DNA of 64,000 bases from Providencia rettgeri (GCF_023205015.1 NZ_CP096258.1:3224001-3288000); one strand, 5' to 3'. Positions 1-8,374 are shown, counted from the stretch's first letter. Program-made: numbers and translations. Notes: generated by a model not told the origin, from the letters alone.

Positions 1-1
1 A

Positions 2-145
2 GTATTAGGTGAGAAAACAGGAACCAATAGCTATGCAATACGCTTTTACGTCCAAGATGGCATTCAATGGATTTGGGGCGGTGCGTTTGTGATGTGTTTT
101 GGCCTATTAGTAAGCTGGATAAAAGTGAGGATAAAAAATGCTTAG
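2..145 (+). CDS. nrfE: NrfE-type heme lyase subunit, C-terminal end (partial)
   Basis: This is the last 47 codons of a gene that begins before the window. The tail has a hydrophobic stretch with an IQWIWGGAF motif and ends in a basic KVRIKN tail, like the C-terminus of CcmF/NrfE integral membrane proteins, which present heme for covalent attachment to cytochromes c in the periplasm. It overlaps the start of the next gene by 8 bp. No ccmG/dsbE lies between them, and the downstream gene is clearly NrfF/NrfG-like, so I read it as NrfE of the formate-dependent nitrite reductase cluster rather than CcmF. The call rests mainly on context because only the tail is visible. Confidence 0.7.
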   Translation, partial: VLGEKTGTNSYAIRFYVQDGIQWIWGGAFVMCFGLLVSWIKVRIKNA

Positions 146-1184
146 AACTCTATTCGCACTTTTTTTCTTATTTTACTCTTTTATATCCAACGCTCAAATT
201 GTTGACGTGTGGCAATTTAATTCCATTGAAGAGCAAGAGTATTCTTTGCAGATTGCCTCACAATTGCGTTGCCCGCAGTGCCAAAACCAAAACTTACTTG
301 AATCTAATGCCCCGACAGCGGTTAGTATGCGTCATCAAGTCTTCAAAATGGTCGCTGAGGGTAAAGATAAAGCGCAAATCATGCACTATATGACCGAGCG
401 ATATGGTGATTTTGTGCTCTATAATCCACCGTTGACGATTGGAACTGCCCTGCTTTGGCTTTTACCTGGAATTGCTCTAATTGGCATTTTTTATGTAACG
501 TTTAAATTCAGTCGGTCACATAAACAGCAGATCATAAAGAGCACGGTTAATCACCAACAAATATCCGAACAATTATTATCCTCAGATACAACATCATCAA
601 CAGCCAGACTACCGCATGTTAATAAAGTACTTGCCATATTCATTGTGTCGGTCGTTATTGGTTACTTTTTCTCACCTCGATTTGAATTAGCCTATCAGGA
701 ATACCAACGCATTTCCGATCCCTTACTATCATTCACACCATTACAACAAGAACAAAATGATTTATTACGTTTGCAAAATGATATTCGCCAATCACCTAAA
801 AACAGTGAGCTTTGGGCGACACTGGGTGAATATTATCTCTATCAAAATAGTTATGATAATGCACTGATTGCTTATCAAAGAGCGCTAGAATATGGTGGGG
901 AAAATGCTCAAATATATTCCGCTGTTGCCACCGTACTATATTATCAAGCAGGCCAACACCTAACAGGAGATGTTAGAGCGGTAATCAATAAAGCATTAGA
1001 GCTTGATAATCAAGAGGTTACTGCACTGATGTTAATCGCTTCAGATGCTTTTATGAATGCAAATTATGAGCAATCAATTGATATTTGGCAAAAATTATTA
1101 GATAGTAATAGCTCCCGTATTAATCGCTCTCAGCTCATTGAAGCTATTCATATGGCAAAAATAATGAAGAATAAAAAAGATTAA
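138..1184 (+). CDS. nrfF: Fused NrfF-NrfG heme lyase subunit for cytochrome c nitrite reductase maturation
   Basis: The 348-aa protein joins two proteins that are separate in E. coli. Residues 1-20 form a signal peptide. Residues about 20-100 are a CcmH/NrfF domain with the thiol motif LRCPQC, which handles apocytochrome cysteines, followed by a membrane helix near 105-125. A second membrane helix near 165-180 leads into a TPR region (about 195-345) that matches NrfG closely: EYQRISDPL, NSELWATLGEYYL, ATVLYYQA and INRSQLIEAI all resemble E. coli NrfG. NrfEFG is the dedicated lyase for the CXXCK heme site of NrfA. The start overlaps nrfE, suggesting translational coupling. The alternative name CcmH is less likely because the NrfF/NrfG similarity is stronger. 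Confidence 0.88.
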   Translation: MLRTLFALFFLFYSFISNAQIVDVWQFNSIEEQEYSLQIASQLRCPQCQNQNLLESNAPTAVSMRHQVFKMVAEGKDKAQIMHYMTERYGDFVLYNPPLTIGTALLWLLPGIALIGIFYVTFKFSRSHKQQIIKSTVNHQQISEQLLSSDTTSSTARLPHVNKVLAIFIVSVVIGYFFSPRFELAYQEYQRISDPLLSFTPLQQEQNDLLRLQNDIRQSPKNSELWATLGEYYLYQNSYDNALIAYQRALEYGGENAQIYSAVATVLYYQAGQHLTGDVRAVINKALELDNQEVTALMLIASDAFMNANYEQSIDIWQKLLDSNSSRINRSQLIEAIHMAKIMKNKKD

Positions 1185-1512
1185 TCTTATTTTTCTTACT
1201 AAATTTGTCACCTTGGGAATTAATACATATTAAATTATCACAATAGTAATAAAATATCCCTTTATAAAATGTCTATTTATTTAAATGTGTAATTTTTCGT
1301 TTCTTATTGATTACCATTGTTTCCCTTCTATATTACTTCAAATAATCTTATGTTAGATTGGCACCAACTCATTATTCCAACTGTAATCCAAGTATATTTC
1401 CTTAAGTGAAACTAGCAATTAGATTTAGCTTAAGTGGGAATAATTTCATTTCCTTTTTATATTTTGGCATTCTTTGGGAGCATCAAAAATAATAACATAA
1501 GAAATAAATACT
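1185..1512. other. Intergenic region, no gene seen
   Basis: AT-rich 328-bp stretch between nrfFG and the IS-split gene. I see no clear terminator hairpin, RNA gene or conserved ORF. A promoter for the downstream small gene presumably lies here. Confidence 0.5.
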
Positions 1513-1717
1513 ATGAAAAATAAAATATTTTCATTTTTAGTCGTCGGATTAATTGCGGGCGCTTCCTTTATAGGAGGCGTTGTTAGTAACTACACACCTG
1601 ATTTAGATATCGTAGAAAAATCTCAAAAAGCGGTTGAGGATTTTTTAGCATACCCCAAAACAGCTGAATATAAAAACGTTAAATATCATGAGATAAGAGA
1701 AACCTGATCTGGTCAAG

Positions 1718-2533
1718 CTAGGCCGCACACTTTTTCCTTACACTTTCAAACTCAATTGGCGACATATCATTTAATGAAGTATGAAGCCGAACTGAGTTGT
1801 AGTATTTGATGTATTTCTCTACATCAGTTTTCATGCTTTCTCTGGTTAAATGGTAAACATTTAATAGCCATTCATTTTTCAAGCTGCCGAAAAACCTTTC
1901 AACCACAGCATTATCTAAACATGCTCCACAACCACTCATTGATGGCGTAATTCGATTGCTCCATAGCAATGATTGAAAACGCTTACTGGTGTATTGTGAG
2001 CCTCTGTCGCTATGGAAGATCAAGCCTGCTTTGGGTTGACGCAGGTTGATAGCCATTTGCATCGCTCTCATGGTTAAATCAACCGTCATGCGTTTACTCA
2101 ACGCCCAGCCAATAATACGGCGAGAATGCAAATCCATCACAACAGCTAGGTACATCCAGCCTTGATGCGTTCTTAGATAGGTGATATCACCCGCCCACGC
2201 CTGATTTGCTCTGGCTGGATTGAATTGGCGCTTCAATAAGTTATCAGCAACCGCATGGCTATGTTTGCGCATAGTCGTCACTTTATAAGCCACTCGCTGT
2301 TTAACGACTAAACCGAGCTTTTTCATCAAGCTCTTAACCCGACAAATACCAATTTTAAAGCCTTCTTTGCGTAGCAACTTCATTAAGGTTCTGGCACCAG
2401 CACTACTGCGGCTATCATCAAATAACCTCTTCATGCGACGATAAAGCATTAACTCTTCAACACTAATAATCTTGGCTGGTCGCCTCAGCCATGCGTAATA
2501 GGCTGACCGACTCACTTCTAGAACCTCGCACAA
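1718..2533 (-). CDS. IS3-family transposase OrfB (DDE catalytic subunit)
   Basis: This is the integrase-core part of the transposase. The acidic triad is visible in AGDITYL (first D), FHSDRGSQYTS (second D) and DNAVVERFFGSLKNEW (E), with the YYNSVRLHTSL motif near the C-terminus. The first ATG of this frame is at 2533, but the real domain starts upstream: a -1 shift at the A_AAA_AAG heptamer (2614-2620 on the minus strand) continues into this frame through FEYIKEQQWRFPISVL, the normal OrfB N-terminus. The active product is therefore an OrfAB fusion of about 384 aa. OrfB catalyses strand cleavage and circle formation during copy-out/paste-in transposition. Confidence 0.95.
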   Translation of the reverse strand: MCEVLEVSRSAYYAWLRRPAKIISVEELMLYRRMKRLFDDSRSSAGARTLMKLLRKEGFKIGICRVKSLMKKLGLVVKQRVAYKVTTMRKHSHAVADNLLKRQFNPARANQAWAGDITYLRTHQGWMYLAVVMDLHSRRIIGWALSKRMTVDLTMRAMQMAINLRQPKAGLIFHSDRGSQYTSKRFQSLLWSNRITPSMSGCGACLDNAVVERFFGSLKNEWLLNVYHLTRESMKTDVEKYIKYYNSVRLHTSLNDMSPIEFESVRKKCAA

Positions 2534-2580
2534 AACGCTAATTGGAAAGCGCCATTGCTGCTCTTTAATATATTCGAACT

Positions 2581-2871
2581 TTATTTCATTTCTTTCGCAA
2601 AGAAGGCACTCGCCTTTTTTAAGATCTCACGCTCCATCTGTAAGCGTTTATTCTCTTTTCTGAGCTTAACCAGTTCAGCTCTCTCATCTTTGCTTAATGC
2701 TTCGCCTGAAGTTTGCTTGGCTAGTTTGTCTTTCCAGTTGTAAAGCAGCTTAGTTGTTATGCCTAATGATTTGGCTGCTTCAGTAACACTGTAACCTTGT
2801 TCAGTGACTAGCTTTACAGCTTCTTCTCTGAACTCATCAGTATATTTTCTAGGTTTTCTTCGTTGGGTCAT
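2581..2871 (-). CDS. IS3-family transposase OrfA (helix-turn-helix subunit)
   Basis: A 96-aa basic protein with an N-terminal helix-turn-helix (residues about 8-50: YTDEFREEAVKLV through GITTKLLYNW) and a C-terminal leucine-zipper-like coiled coil (LRKENKRLQMEREILKK). OrfA binds the terminal inverted repeats and forms the N-terminal part of the OrfAB transposase. The ATG at 2871 follows an AAAGG ribosome site with 7-bp spacing; a GTG two codons upstream is an alternative. The frame contains the slippery heptamer just before its end, so termination gives OrfA alone and -1 frameshifting gives OrfAB. Confidence 0.93.
   Translation of the reverse strand: MTQRRKPRKYTDEFREEAVKLVTEQGYSVTEAAKSLGITTKLLYNWKDKLAKQTSGEALSKDERAELVKLRKENKRLQMEREILKKASAFFAKEMK
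2614..2620 (-). promoter_or_regulatory. Programmed -1 frameshift heptamer A_AAA_AAG
   Basis: On the minus strand the codons TTA AAA AAG of orfA form the A_AAA_AAG slippery heptamer. Slipping back one base moves ribosomes into the orfB frame at precisely the point where the OrfB N-terminal homology begins. This is the standard arrangement in IS3-family elements. Confidence 0.85.
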
Positions 2872-3331
2872 TTTCACACCTTTGTTGTTGGACTAATTAT
2901 CCTTCACAAAAGTGTGCGGTGCCATTAAATCAGATCAACCTTAGATCATGGCATGCTAGGCTATGTCTGTGGTGAGGTACTTATTTTTACTAGCCAAAAC
3001 TCCTATTCATTTAAACGCTTTGTAGTCAAAACCTATCTTCATAATGATGGGCGCAATGTTGTTTCTATCCCATTAATAGATAGAGATGATAAAGAGTTTC
3101 CTGATAATGACTTTAATGTTATTTGGAATAAGTATTGTAATAATTAAAAAGATAGAAAACCCAATTGTTTAAATAAGATATTTCCGAGAATCAACTTTAA
3201 TAATTCATTAATATATTAAGAATCTTTTTAATTAAGTAATTATTTATACCCAGTATATAGGTAACCATAAACGATATTCACCATATTGTTATTTACAGAT
3301 TATCTTACACTCCTGTATACGTTAAGATAAA

Positions 3332-3583
3332 TTAACAAATATCTTTTGAAGAACAACAGCATTCCTGTCCTCCAGTTAACATTGCTTCTTGTATTGGAGG
3401 ACATTTCACTGAACCATATGAACAAAAAACACAGCAATCCCCCTTTAATGGTTTTAATAATGCTCCACAGTGTTTACATTCATAAAACCATTGGCAAGCA
3501 TCTGTCGGCATTTCTTCGACTTGCTTAAAATGGCATTCTGGACATATTAGTTCTGATTGCAGTTCTATATGAAGTTTACTCAT
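3332..3583 (-). CDS. GDCCVxC-motif cysteine-rich protein
   Basis: An 83-aa soluble protein packed with cysteines: CPEC near residue 10, CKHC in the middle, the diagnostic GDCCVFCSYG, KCPPIQ, and a CCCS tail. The paired CxxC motifs look like a small zinc-ribbon fold, and the GDCCVxC family is annotated only by this motif; some relatives are selenoproteins with Sec replacing a Cys. I chose the ATG at 3583 because a GGGAAAG sequence lies just upstream; in-frame ATGs at 3595 and 3607 are possible. The role is unknown, with metal or mercury handling suggested only by the cysteine content. It is monocistronic and points away from yegD, which starts divergently. Confidence 0.75.
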   Translation of the reverse strand: MSKLHIELQSELICPECHFKQVEEMPTDACQWFYECKHCGALLKPLKGDCCVFCSYGSVKCPPIQEAMLTGGQECCCSSKDIC

Positions 3584-3800
3584 CGACTTTCCCATAATTT
3601 TTATCACACAGATAGCTAAAGTAGCCTCTATTGAACACTAAATTCATCGCGATTTCTTTGCGTTTATACCCTATTAAGGGCTAATTCATACTGTTTTCCT
3701 GTCGGCCCTTACCGTACATCAACCATCTTTTAATAGTAATTCATTGTTGCTTGATATAAAGTCTCAGCCTTTTTTCAAAATCGTTATTCTTGGAGGCGAA

Positions 3801-5153
3801 ATGTTTATTGGTTTTGATTACGGCACGTCTAACTGTGCTGTCGCGGTCATGAAAAACGGGGTTCCCACACTATTACCATTAGAAGGCGATAGCGTTTATA
3901 TCCCATCAACCTTATGCGCGCCTACAAGAGAATCAGTCTCTGAGCATTTATTTCGCCATTGTAAAATATCTCCTTCGAATGAAATCGGGCAGCAAATTTT
4001 AAAAAGATCTATCGCGTTTAACCGTGATGAAGGGGTCGATTTAATGCGTGAAGACATTGTCTTTGGGCAAGCCGCTTTAGATTTATATTTAAGCGATCCT
4101 AGAGATGTTTATTATGTAAAATCTCCAAAATCATTTTTGGGGGCGTCTGGCTTGCATGATACCCAAATTAGTTTTTTTGAAGATCTTGTCTGTGCCATGA
4201 TGAAAAATATAAAGGACACTGCAGAACAAAAATTACAACAGATTATTGATGATACTGTCATTGGCCGACCTATTAACTTTCATGGTCGCGGGGGAGAACT
4301 CTCTAACCAACAAGCTGAATCAATACTCTATCGTGCTGCAAAGCGTGCAGGGTTTAACCATATTGCTTTTCAATTCGAACCTGTTGCTGCCGGGCTTGAA
4401 TATGAATCAACATTGAATAAAGACCAGATTATCCTAGTCGTTGATATTGGTGGCGGAACAACAGATTGCTCATTAATCCAAATGGGGCCAACCTACCAAA
4501 ATGCACAGGACAGAACGCAATCCTTACTTGCTCACAGTGGACAACGAGTGGGAGGAAACGACCTTGATATTTATCTTGCACTGAAACAATTGATGCCACT
4601 TTTTGGGATGGAGAGCCAATCTTTATCTGGTACTAAAATGCCATTTCTACAATTTTGGAACCCTATTGCCATCAATAATGTTGAAGCACAAAAAGAATTT
4701 TACTCACGACAAAATCTAACTGCGTTAACACGCTTAAAACAAGATGCTAAAGAGCCTAAGAAAATATCTCGATTGTTAGAGGTATATAATGAAACACTAG
4801 GTTATAGCTTAGTGCGTAAAGCTGAAGAAGCTAAAATTGCTTTGTCAGATACCCCAAGTTATTTAGCTCAAATTAATTTAATTTCTGAAAAACTAGAAGT
4901 GGATATTCCACATGAACACATGGTGGAATCAATTGAATCACCCAAAAGTAAAATGATTGAGTTAGTTAAAGAAGCGGTCAAGCAAGGAGGAGTCAAGCCG
5001 GATGCCATTTACGTTACAGGCGGGAGTGCTCGTTCCCCAATATTACACCAAGCAATTAGCCAAGAGTTACCTAATATTCCGATAGTGCGTGGGGACGATT
5101 TTGGTTCCGTTACCGCAGGATTAACACGCAGGGCTGAAACCTGTTTTAAATAA
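3801..5153 (+). CDS. yegD: Hsp70-family chaperone-like ATPase YegD
   Basis: A 450-aa protein of the actin/Hsp70 ATPase fold. Phosphate-1 is seen at the N-terminus (FIGFDYGTSNCAVAV), phosphate-2 as VDIGGGTTDCSL near residue 215, and the adenosine loop as VTGGSARSPIL near the C-terminus. As in E. coli YegD (450 aa), the substrate-binding domain of DnaK is absent and an inserted region fills the middle. The ATG at 3801 follows a strong GGAGG; an earlier ATG at 3744 lacks family similarity. It is a stand-alone gene. The biological role of YegD is not established; it is assumed to be a cytosolic Hsp70-like protein. Confidence 0.9.
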   Translation: MFIGFDYGTSNCAVAVMKNGVPTLLPLEGDSVYIPSTLCAPTRESVSEHLFRHCKISPSNEIGQQILKRSIAFNRDEGVDLMREDIVFGQAALDLYLSDPRDVYYVKSPKSFLGASGLHDTQISFFEDLVCAMMKNIKDTAEQKLQQIIDDTVIGRPINFHGRGGELSNQQAESILYRAAKRAGFNHIAFQFEPVAAGLEYESTLNKDQIILVVDIGGGTTDCSLIQMGPTYQNAQDRTQSLLAHSGQRVGGNDLDIYLALKQLMPLFGMESQSLSGTKMPFLQFWNPIAINNVEAQKEFYSRQNLTALTRLKQDAKEPKKISRLLEVYNETLGYSLVRKAEEAKIALSDTPSYLAQINLISEKLEVDIPHEHMVESIESPKSKMIELVKEAVKQGGVKPDAIYVTGGSARSPILHQAISQELPNIPIVRGDDFGSVTAGLTRRAETCFK

Positions 5154-5235
5154 ACGAACAAAGACTAACTAATAGCGCAGAATAAATGACTCAACAAATA
5201 AGCCCATATTTAGACTGCGCCATTAGTATAAATTA

Positions 5236-5715
5236 TTATTTTTTAACTTTATGAACAATATCAAAGTACTTATCTTTATTATCTTGCTCTGGATAAATAC
5301 GGTACGTATATTCTTCAGGAGTTACCGTGACATTTTCGACAACACGAGTAAATAAAACTTTACCCTCGTCATCTTTCGCTGTTAATGAGCGAGTTTTGCC
5401 ATTTTCATCAAATGACCAGTCACCTTTCATTTTAGGTTTTCCATCAAACGTGGTCATATTAAATGTACCGTCTGGATAATACTCAGCTAAACCAAAAAAG
5501 TTAGCGACTTGTTTATCATCCGCATTAACTTCTTTTTTATCTTGATCTAAAGCTTCTGTTGTTGTCCAAACTTTGCCTACCATAATTTCTTCGTAAGCAT
5601 TTAATTTATGTTCCGCGTTTTGCGATTGGCTTGCTGCCGGTGTTGTCGCTGCCTGAACAGCAAATGACATAGTAGATACAACAGCAAAGAGTGTAGGTAC
5701 TAATAATTTTTTCAT
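5236..5715 (-). CDS. Secreted DUF4822-domain protein
   Basis: A 159-aa protein with a clear Sec signal peptide (MKKLLVPTLFAVVSTMSFAVQA, cut after AQA-A-type residues near 22) and no lipobox cysteine, so probably free in the periplasm. The rest matches the DUF4822 pattern: WTTTEALD, VANFFGLAEYYPDGTF, DGKPKMKGDW, LFTRVVENVTVTPEEYTYRIYP. The fold is probably a small beta-barrel, but no function is known. It is monocistronic, followed by AT-rich DNA, and faces yegD convergently with an 80-bp gap. Start chosen at the only ATG giving the signal peptide. Confidence 0.85.
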   Translation of the reverse strand: MKKLLVPTLFAVVSTMSFAVQAATTPAASQSQNAEHKLNAYEEIMVGKVWTTTEALDQDKKEVNADDKQVANFFGLAEYYPDGTFNMTTFDGKPKMKGDWSFDENGKTRSLTAKDDEGKVLFTRVVENVTVTPEEYTYRIYPEQDNKDKYFDIVHKVKK

Positions 5716-5894
5716 TTTTATCCTCTAATAAATTAACTCAAACAACAGTCTGATTAAGTTTAGATTAGCGATATAAAACCAATTTTTAAAATTATATTAC
5801 GTTTATTTACAAGATAACATCTTATTACATTTAGCATAGATTATTTTACACTATAAAATATACTGAAAACTCACCTATTTTAGTATTAATAATC

Positions 5895-6755
5895 TTAATC
5901 TTGGCTATTAAGCAATTTATTAATCAACCAATACCCCGCTTTTCCCGGTGGATTATTCTTAGACCAAACTAAATCCACATCGATTTTACGTGGCCATAAA
6001 TCATAATTAATGCTCACCAAACGATTATGGCCAAATTGCTTAACTAACCATGTTGGTAATATAGCCCAACCGGCACCTTGTTCTGCCATTTCTAATAATA
6101 ATAAATAATTAGGTGCATACCAGTTTTTTTCACTATTAATAATAATTTGGCTACTACTGCTTAGCTGCAGTTGACGAGTTGTTGTTAAATGTTGATAGTC
6201 AACTTTTCTTTCGTTAGCTAATGGATGGCTATTTAATACATATAAACCTAATTCACCTTGAATAGGTAAACGAGAAAAAGAAATATCGGCAGGATATTCT
6301 GTTCGGGATTCCATCATACCAACGTGAGCTTGCTGGTTTTGGATCATTTCGATAACGGTATTATTTTCTGCGATTAAAAATTCGAATTCAAGATGTGGAA
6401 ATTGCCTATCTAATGTCGTTAAAATATGCTCAGCATGCGGAGGCTGATAAATATCTGAAAAAGCACAACTTAATCTAGGTTCAATATCCGGTAGTAATTC
6501 AACTCTAAGCGCTTGAAGACGCTCGTCTGCCGATAAAATATCCTCAACTAAACTTAAGACTTTTCTACCCGCAAAAGTTAATGTTGATTCACGCCCCTGC
6601 CTATCAAACAGTACAAACCCTAAATCATCTTCAAAACCACTGATCGTCGTACTGACGGTTGACTGACTTTTATTCAACTTACGGGCTGCAGCAGAAAATG
6701 ATTTTAAGGATGCTGCCTCCACAAAGGTACGCAATGTTTCTATAGAATAATTCAT
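5895..6755 (-). CDS. LysR-family regulator, divergent from PACE transporter 1
   Basis: A 286-aa LysR regulator. The N-terminal winged helix-turn-helix is clear (LRTFVEAASLKSFSAAARKLNKSQSTVS), followed by the linker helix and a two-lobe co-inducer domain (residues about 90-280). The ATG at 6755 starts the usual LysR N-terminus MNYSIETLRTF; a longer frame from 6809 lacks support. It is divergently transcribed from the PACE efflux gene at 6866 with 110 bp between starts, the arrangement of aceR-aceI in Acinetobacter. By analogy it probably activates that pump in response to its substrate; this is inferred from position only. Confidence 0.85.
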   Translation of the reverse strand: MNYSIETLRTFVEAASLKSFSAAARKLNKSQSTVSTTISGFEDDLGFVLFDRQGRESTLTFAGRKVLSLVEDILSADERLQALRVELLPDIEPRLSCAFSDIYQPPHAEHILTTLDRQFPHLEFEFLIAENNTVIEMIQNQQAHVGMMESRTEYPADISFSRLPIQGELGLYVLNSHPLANERKVDYQHLTTTRQLQLSSSSQIIINSEKNWYAPNYLLLLEMAEQGAGWAILPTWLVKQFGHNRLVSINYDLWPRKIDVDLVWSKNNPPGKAGYWLINKLLNSQD

Positions 6756-6865
6756 AAGGTATCGCTTTTTTCGATGGCTGCCATTTTGTATATATATAAA
6801 AAATAGCAAATAATTGCACCCAATTTTTATCCAAAAAAATAATTTTCTATATCTTTGAGGTAGTT

Positions 6866-7336
6866 ATGAGCAAGCATACAAAAACATTAACTGAGCGAAT
6901 TTTTCATGCAGTTTCATTTGAAGTCATTGCTATCGCAATAACTGCACCGGTCAGTGCGTGGCTTTTAGGACGCTCAATTTTCCAAATGGGAACAGTGGCG
7001 ATTGTCTTATCGACACTGGCAATGCTATTAAATGTGGTTTATAACATGATCTTTGACCGTTATTGGCCTTTATCCAAAGGGTCTCGCCCGGCCAAAGTAC
7101 GTATTTTTCATGCCGTTGGCTTTGAATTAAGCTTTGTTATCATGGGTGTACCCATGTTGGCGTTTTTACTCAAAATGTCATTCTTAGATGCATTCTTACT
7201 TGAAATCGGTTTTTTTGCCTTTTTCTTATTTTATACCTATGCATTTAACCTCGGATATGACAAGTTACGTGACCGTTGGTTTGCGAATAAAGAGAACACA
7301 ATACACGTACCAGAAACAGTGGTTAAACGCTCTTAA
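6866..7336 (+). CDS. PACE-family proton-coupled efflux transporter 1
   Basis: A 156-aa inner-membrane protein with four predicted helices built as two tandem BTP repeats; each repeat begins with the signature RIFHAV.FE (residues 11-19 and about 81-89). The glutamate in the first repeat (E19) corresponds to the essential E15 of AceI. PACE proteins export biocides such as chlorhexidine, and their natural substrates may be short-chain diamines. GAGG lies 7 bp upstream of the ATG. The gene sits divergent from a LysR regulator and ends at a strong terminator, so it is a single-gene operon. A second PACE/LysR pair lies at 12.3-13.7 kb. Confidence 0.88.
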   Translation: MSKHTKTLTERIFHAVSFEVIAIAITAPVSAWLLGRSIFQMGTVAIVLSTLAMLLNVVYNMIFDRYWPLSKGSRPAKVRIFHAVGFELSFVIMGVPMLAFLLKMSFLDAFLLEIGFFAFFLFYTYAFNLGYDKLRDRWFANKENTIHVPETVVKRS

Positions 7337-7360
7337 TTTAAAATATTAATTAAGTATTCT

Positions 7361-7400
7361 AACGCCGTGTAGCTTATTATTTACACGGCGTTATTTATAT
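7361..7400 (+). terminator. Rho-independent terminator after PACE gene 1
   Basis: An 11-bp perfect stem (AACGCCGTGTA pairing with TACACGGCGTT, 7361-7371 with 7382-7392) followed by a T-rich tail. Confidence 0.85.
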
Positions 7401-7727
7401 TTCAAAACACCGATAAAAACGCCAAAATAATTCTCTTTTCTTTTGTGAATACAAAATGACGAATGCGTTTTATGCACTCATCATTTGCATAGATATCAAT
7501 TTTATCATTGAACACGATCACCTATATTTACGGCATCGCTATGATTATTTCTACGATAACTTTATAAAAATACAGCTTAGATAAGTTTATCTATTCAATA
7601 ACATACCTAAGATAGAGTGTAAAAATAGGCGTTAAAAATGCTTTACCTTCATTTTTGAGAACTGTTTTATATAAAGTTATCCATTATTTTGTCCCAAATA
7701 TAGGAAATGTTATTTAAAGGTATTCCG
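7401..7727. other. Intergenic region upstream of repeat-protein gene
   Basis: About 330 bp of AT-rich DNA between the PACE terminator and the repeat-protein start. No ORF or RNA gene is evident. It probably holds the promoter of the following gene, and an AAAGG ribosome site lies just before 7728. Confidence 0.45.
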
Positions 7728-8198
7728 ATGAACAAATTATTTATTTCCTCTGCATTTTTATTGGTATTTAGTCTAAGTGCTCAAGCAGACGTAACTGCCC
7801 ATAAAAATGCCATTATTTCTCTCAATTTTATTGAAAATAATACCGCTTATGCAAACCAAGCGGCTATTGCTTACCATGCAAAAGCAGCTAATTTATCGCC
7901 TAATGGTATTCAAGGTGTGACGAAATCTTTTGCACAAATGAATTTGCATGAAAAAGCAGTTACTGCATTAAGTTTCAATGAAAATAATATGTCCGCAGTG
8001 AATCAAGCAGCTATTAATTCACATATAAAAGCGGGTAATTTATCAAAAGATAAAATTAATGGTATCAGCAAAAGCTTTTTAGCGATGGATGACCATGAAA
8101 AAGCCGCTGTCGCCTTGAGCTTTACCGAAAACAACCAATCCGCCTCAATCAAATACGCAGTACAACAACACTTAAGTAGGAGCCAGACAAAGTCGTAA
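7728..8198 (+). CDS. Secreted small repeat protein of unknown function
   Basis: A 156-aa exported protein. Residues 1-20 form a Sec signal peptide ending AQA-D. The mature part is 2.5 tandem copies of a unit of about 49 residues: each copy starts H-x-x-A-(V/I)-x-(A/S)-L-x-F-x-E-N-N, continues with A.NQAAI..H.KA.NLS, and closes with GI.KSF..M, the third copy being truncated. The pattern predicts helical hairpins. I do not recognise the family. AAAGG 7 bp before the ATG at 7728 supports this start over one 21 bp upstream. It is monocistronic with its own terminator. Surface, periplasmic or inhibitor roles are all open. Confidence 0.75.
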   Translation: MNKLFISSAFLLVFSLSAQADVTAHKNAIISLNFIENNTAYANQAAIAYHAKAANLSPNGIQGVTKSFAQMNLHEKAVTALSFNENNMSAVNQAAINSHIKAGNLSKDKINGISKSFLAMDDHEKAAVALSFTENNQSASIKYAVQQHLSRSQTKS

Positions 8199-8244
8199 AA
8201 AAGAGAATGACATTTCGCTGATTTATCACACAGTTAGCCTCATT

Positions 8245-8273
8245 AAGGCTTGGTTACTCACCAAGCCTTTTGA
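8245..8273 (+). terminator. Rho-independent terminator after repeat protein
   Basis: Stem AAGGCTTGGT/ACCAAGCCTT with loop TACTC, followed by TTTTGATTTT. Confidence 0.85.
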
Positions 8274-8337
8274 TTTTGAATAATATTCTTTTAAAAATCA
8301 AAGCATTAATATGTAATGAAATACATCCATCAAAGTT

Positions 8338-8374
8338 GATAATAACTATCATTTGCAATTGATAATTATTAACA
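8338..8374 (+). promoter_or_regulatory. Fur-box-like operator upstream of tonB
   Basis: Two adjoining blocks resemble the Fur consensus: GATAATAACTATCATTTGC and CAATTGATAATTATTAACA. They lie about 110-145 bp before the tonB start, where iron-repressed tonB promoters are usually placed. Identified by eye. Confidence 0.65.

Larger units (their letters stand above)
1705..2937 (-). mobile_element. IS3-family insertion sequence, 1,233 bp
   Basis: Both ends begin TGATCTG read inward and share an imperfect terminal inverted repeat of about 31 bp that includes CCGCACACTTTT. The element is flanked by the direct repeat ACC (1702-1704 and 2938-2940), consistent with the 3-bp target duplication typical of IS3 elements. 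It carries overlapping orfA and orfB on the minus strand with an A_AAA_AAG slippery site. Both frames are intact and the interrupted gene rejoins exactly, so the insertion looks recent and the element may be active. Confidence 0.95.
1513..3147 (+). pseudogene. Small exported/anchored protein gene split by IS3-family insertion
   Basis: Two in-frame halves flank the insertion: 1513-1704 (64 codons) and 2941-3147. Removing the element and one copy of the ACC duplication restores a continuous 132-codon frame, with HEIRET joined to LDHGMLGYVCGE. The intact protein would have one N-terminal hydrophobic segment (residues about 5-24, signal anchor or signal peptide) and a soluble domain with cysteines in GYVCGE and near the C-terminus (KYCNN). 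I do not recognise the family; the FLAYPKTAEYKNV motif resembles small uncharacterised enterobacterial proteins. The left half still reads through to a TGA two bases into the IS, so a 64-aa peptide could be made, but the gene is almost certainly non-functional. Confidence 0.85.

Noticed and set aside
67..393. 108-codon ORF overlapping nrfF in another frame
   Set aside because: Shadow of the real gene; no family motif and overlaps conserved NrfF coding sequence.
138..1184. CcmH of the general cytochrome c maturation system
   Set aside because: The sequence is closer to NrfF and NrfG along its whole length, and no ccmG lies between it and the upstream CcmF/NrfE-type gene.
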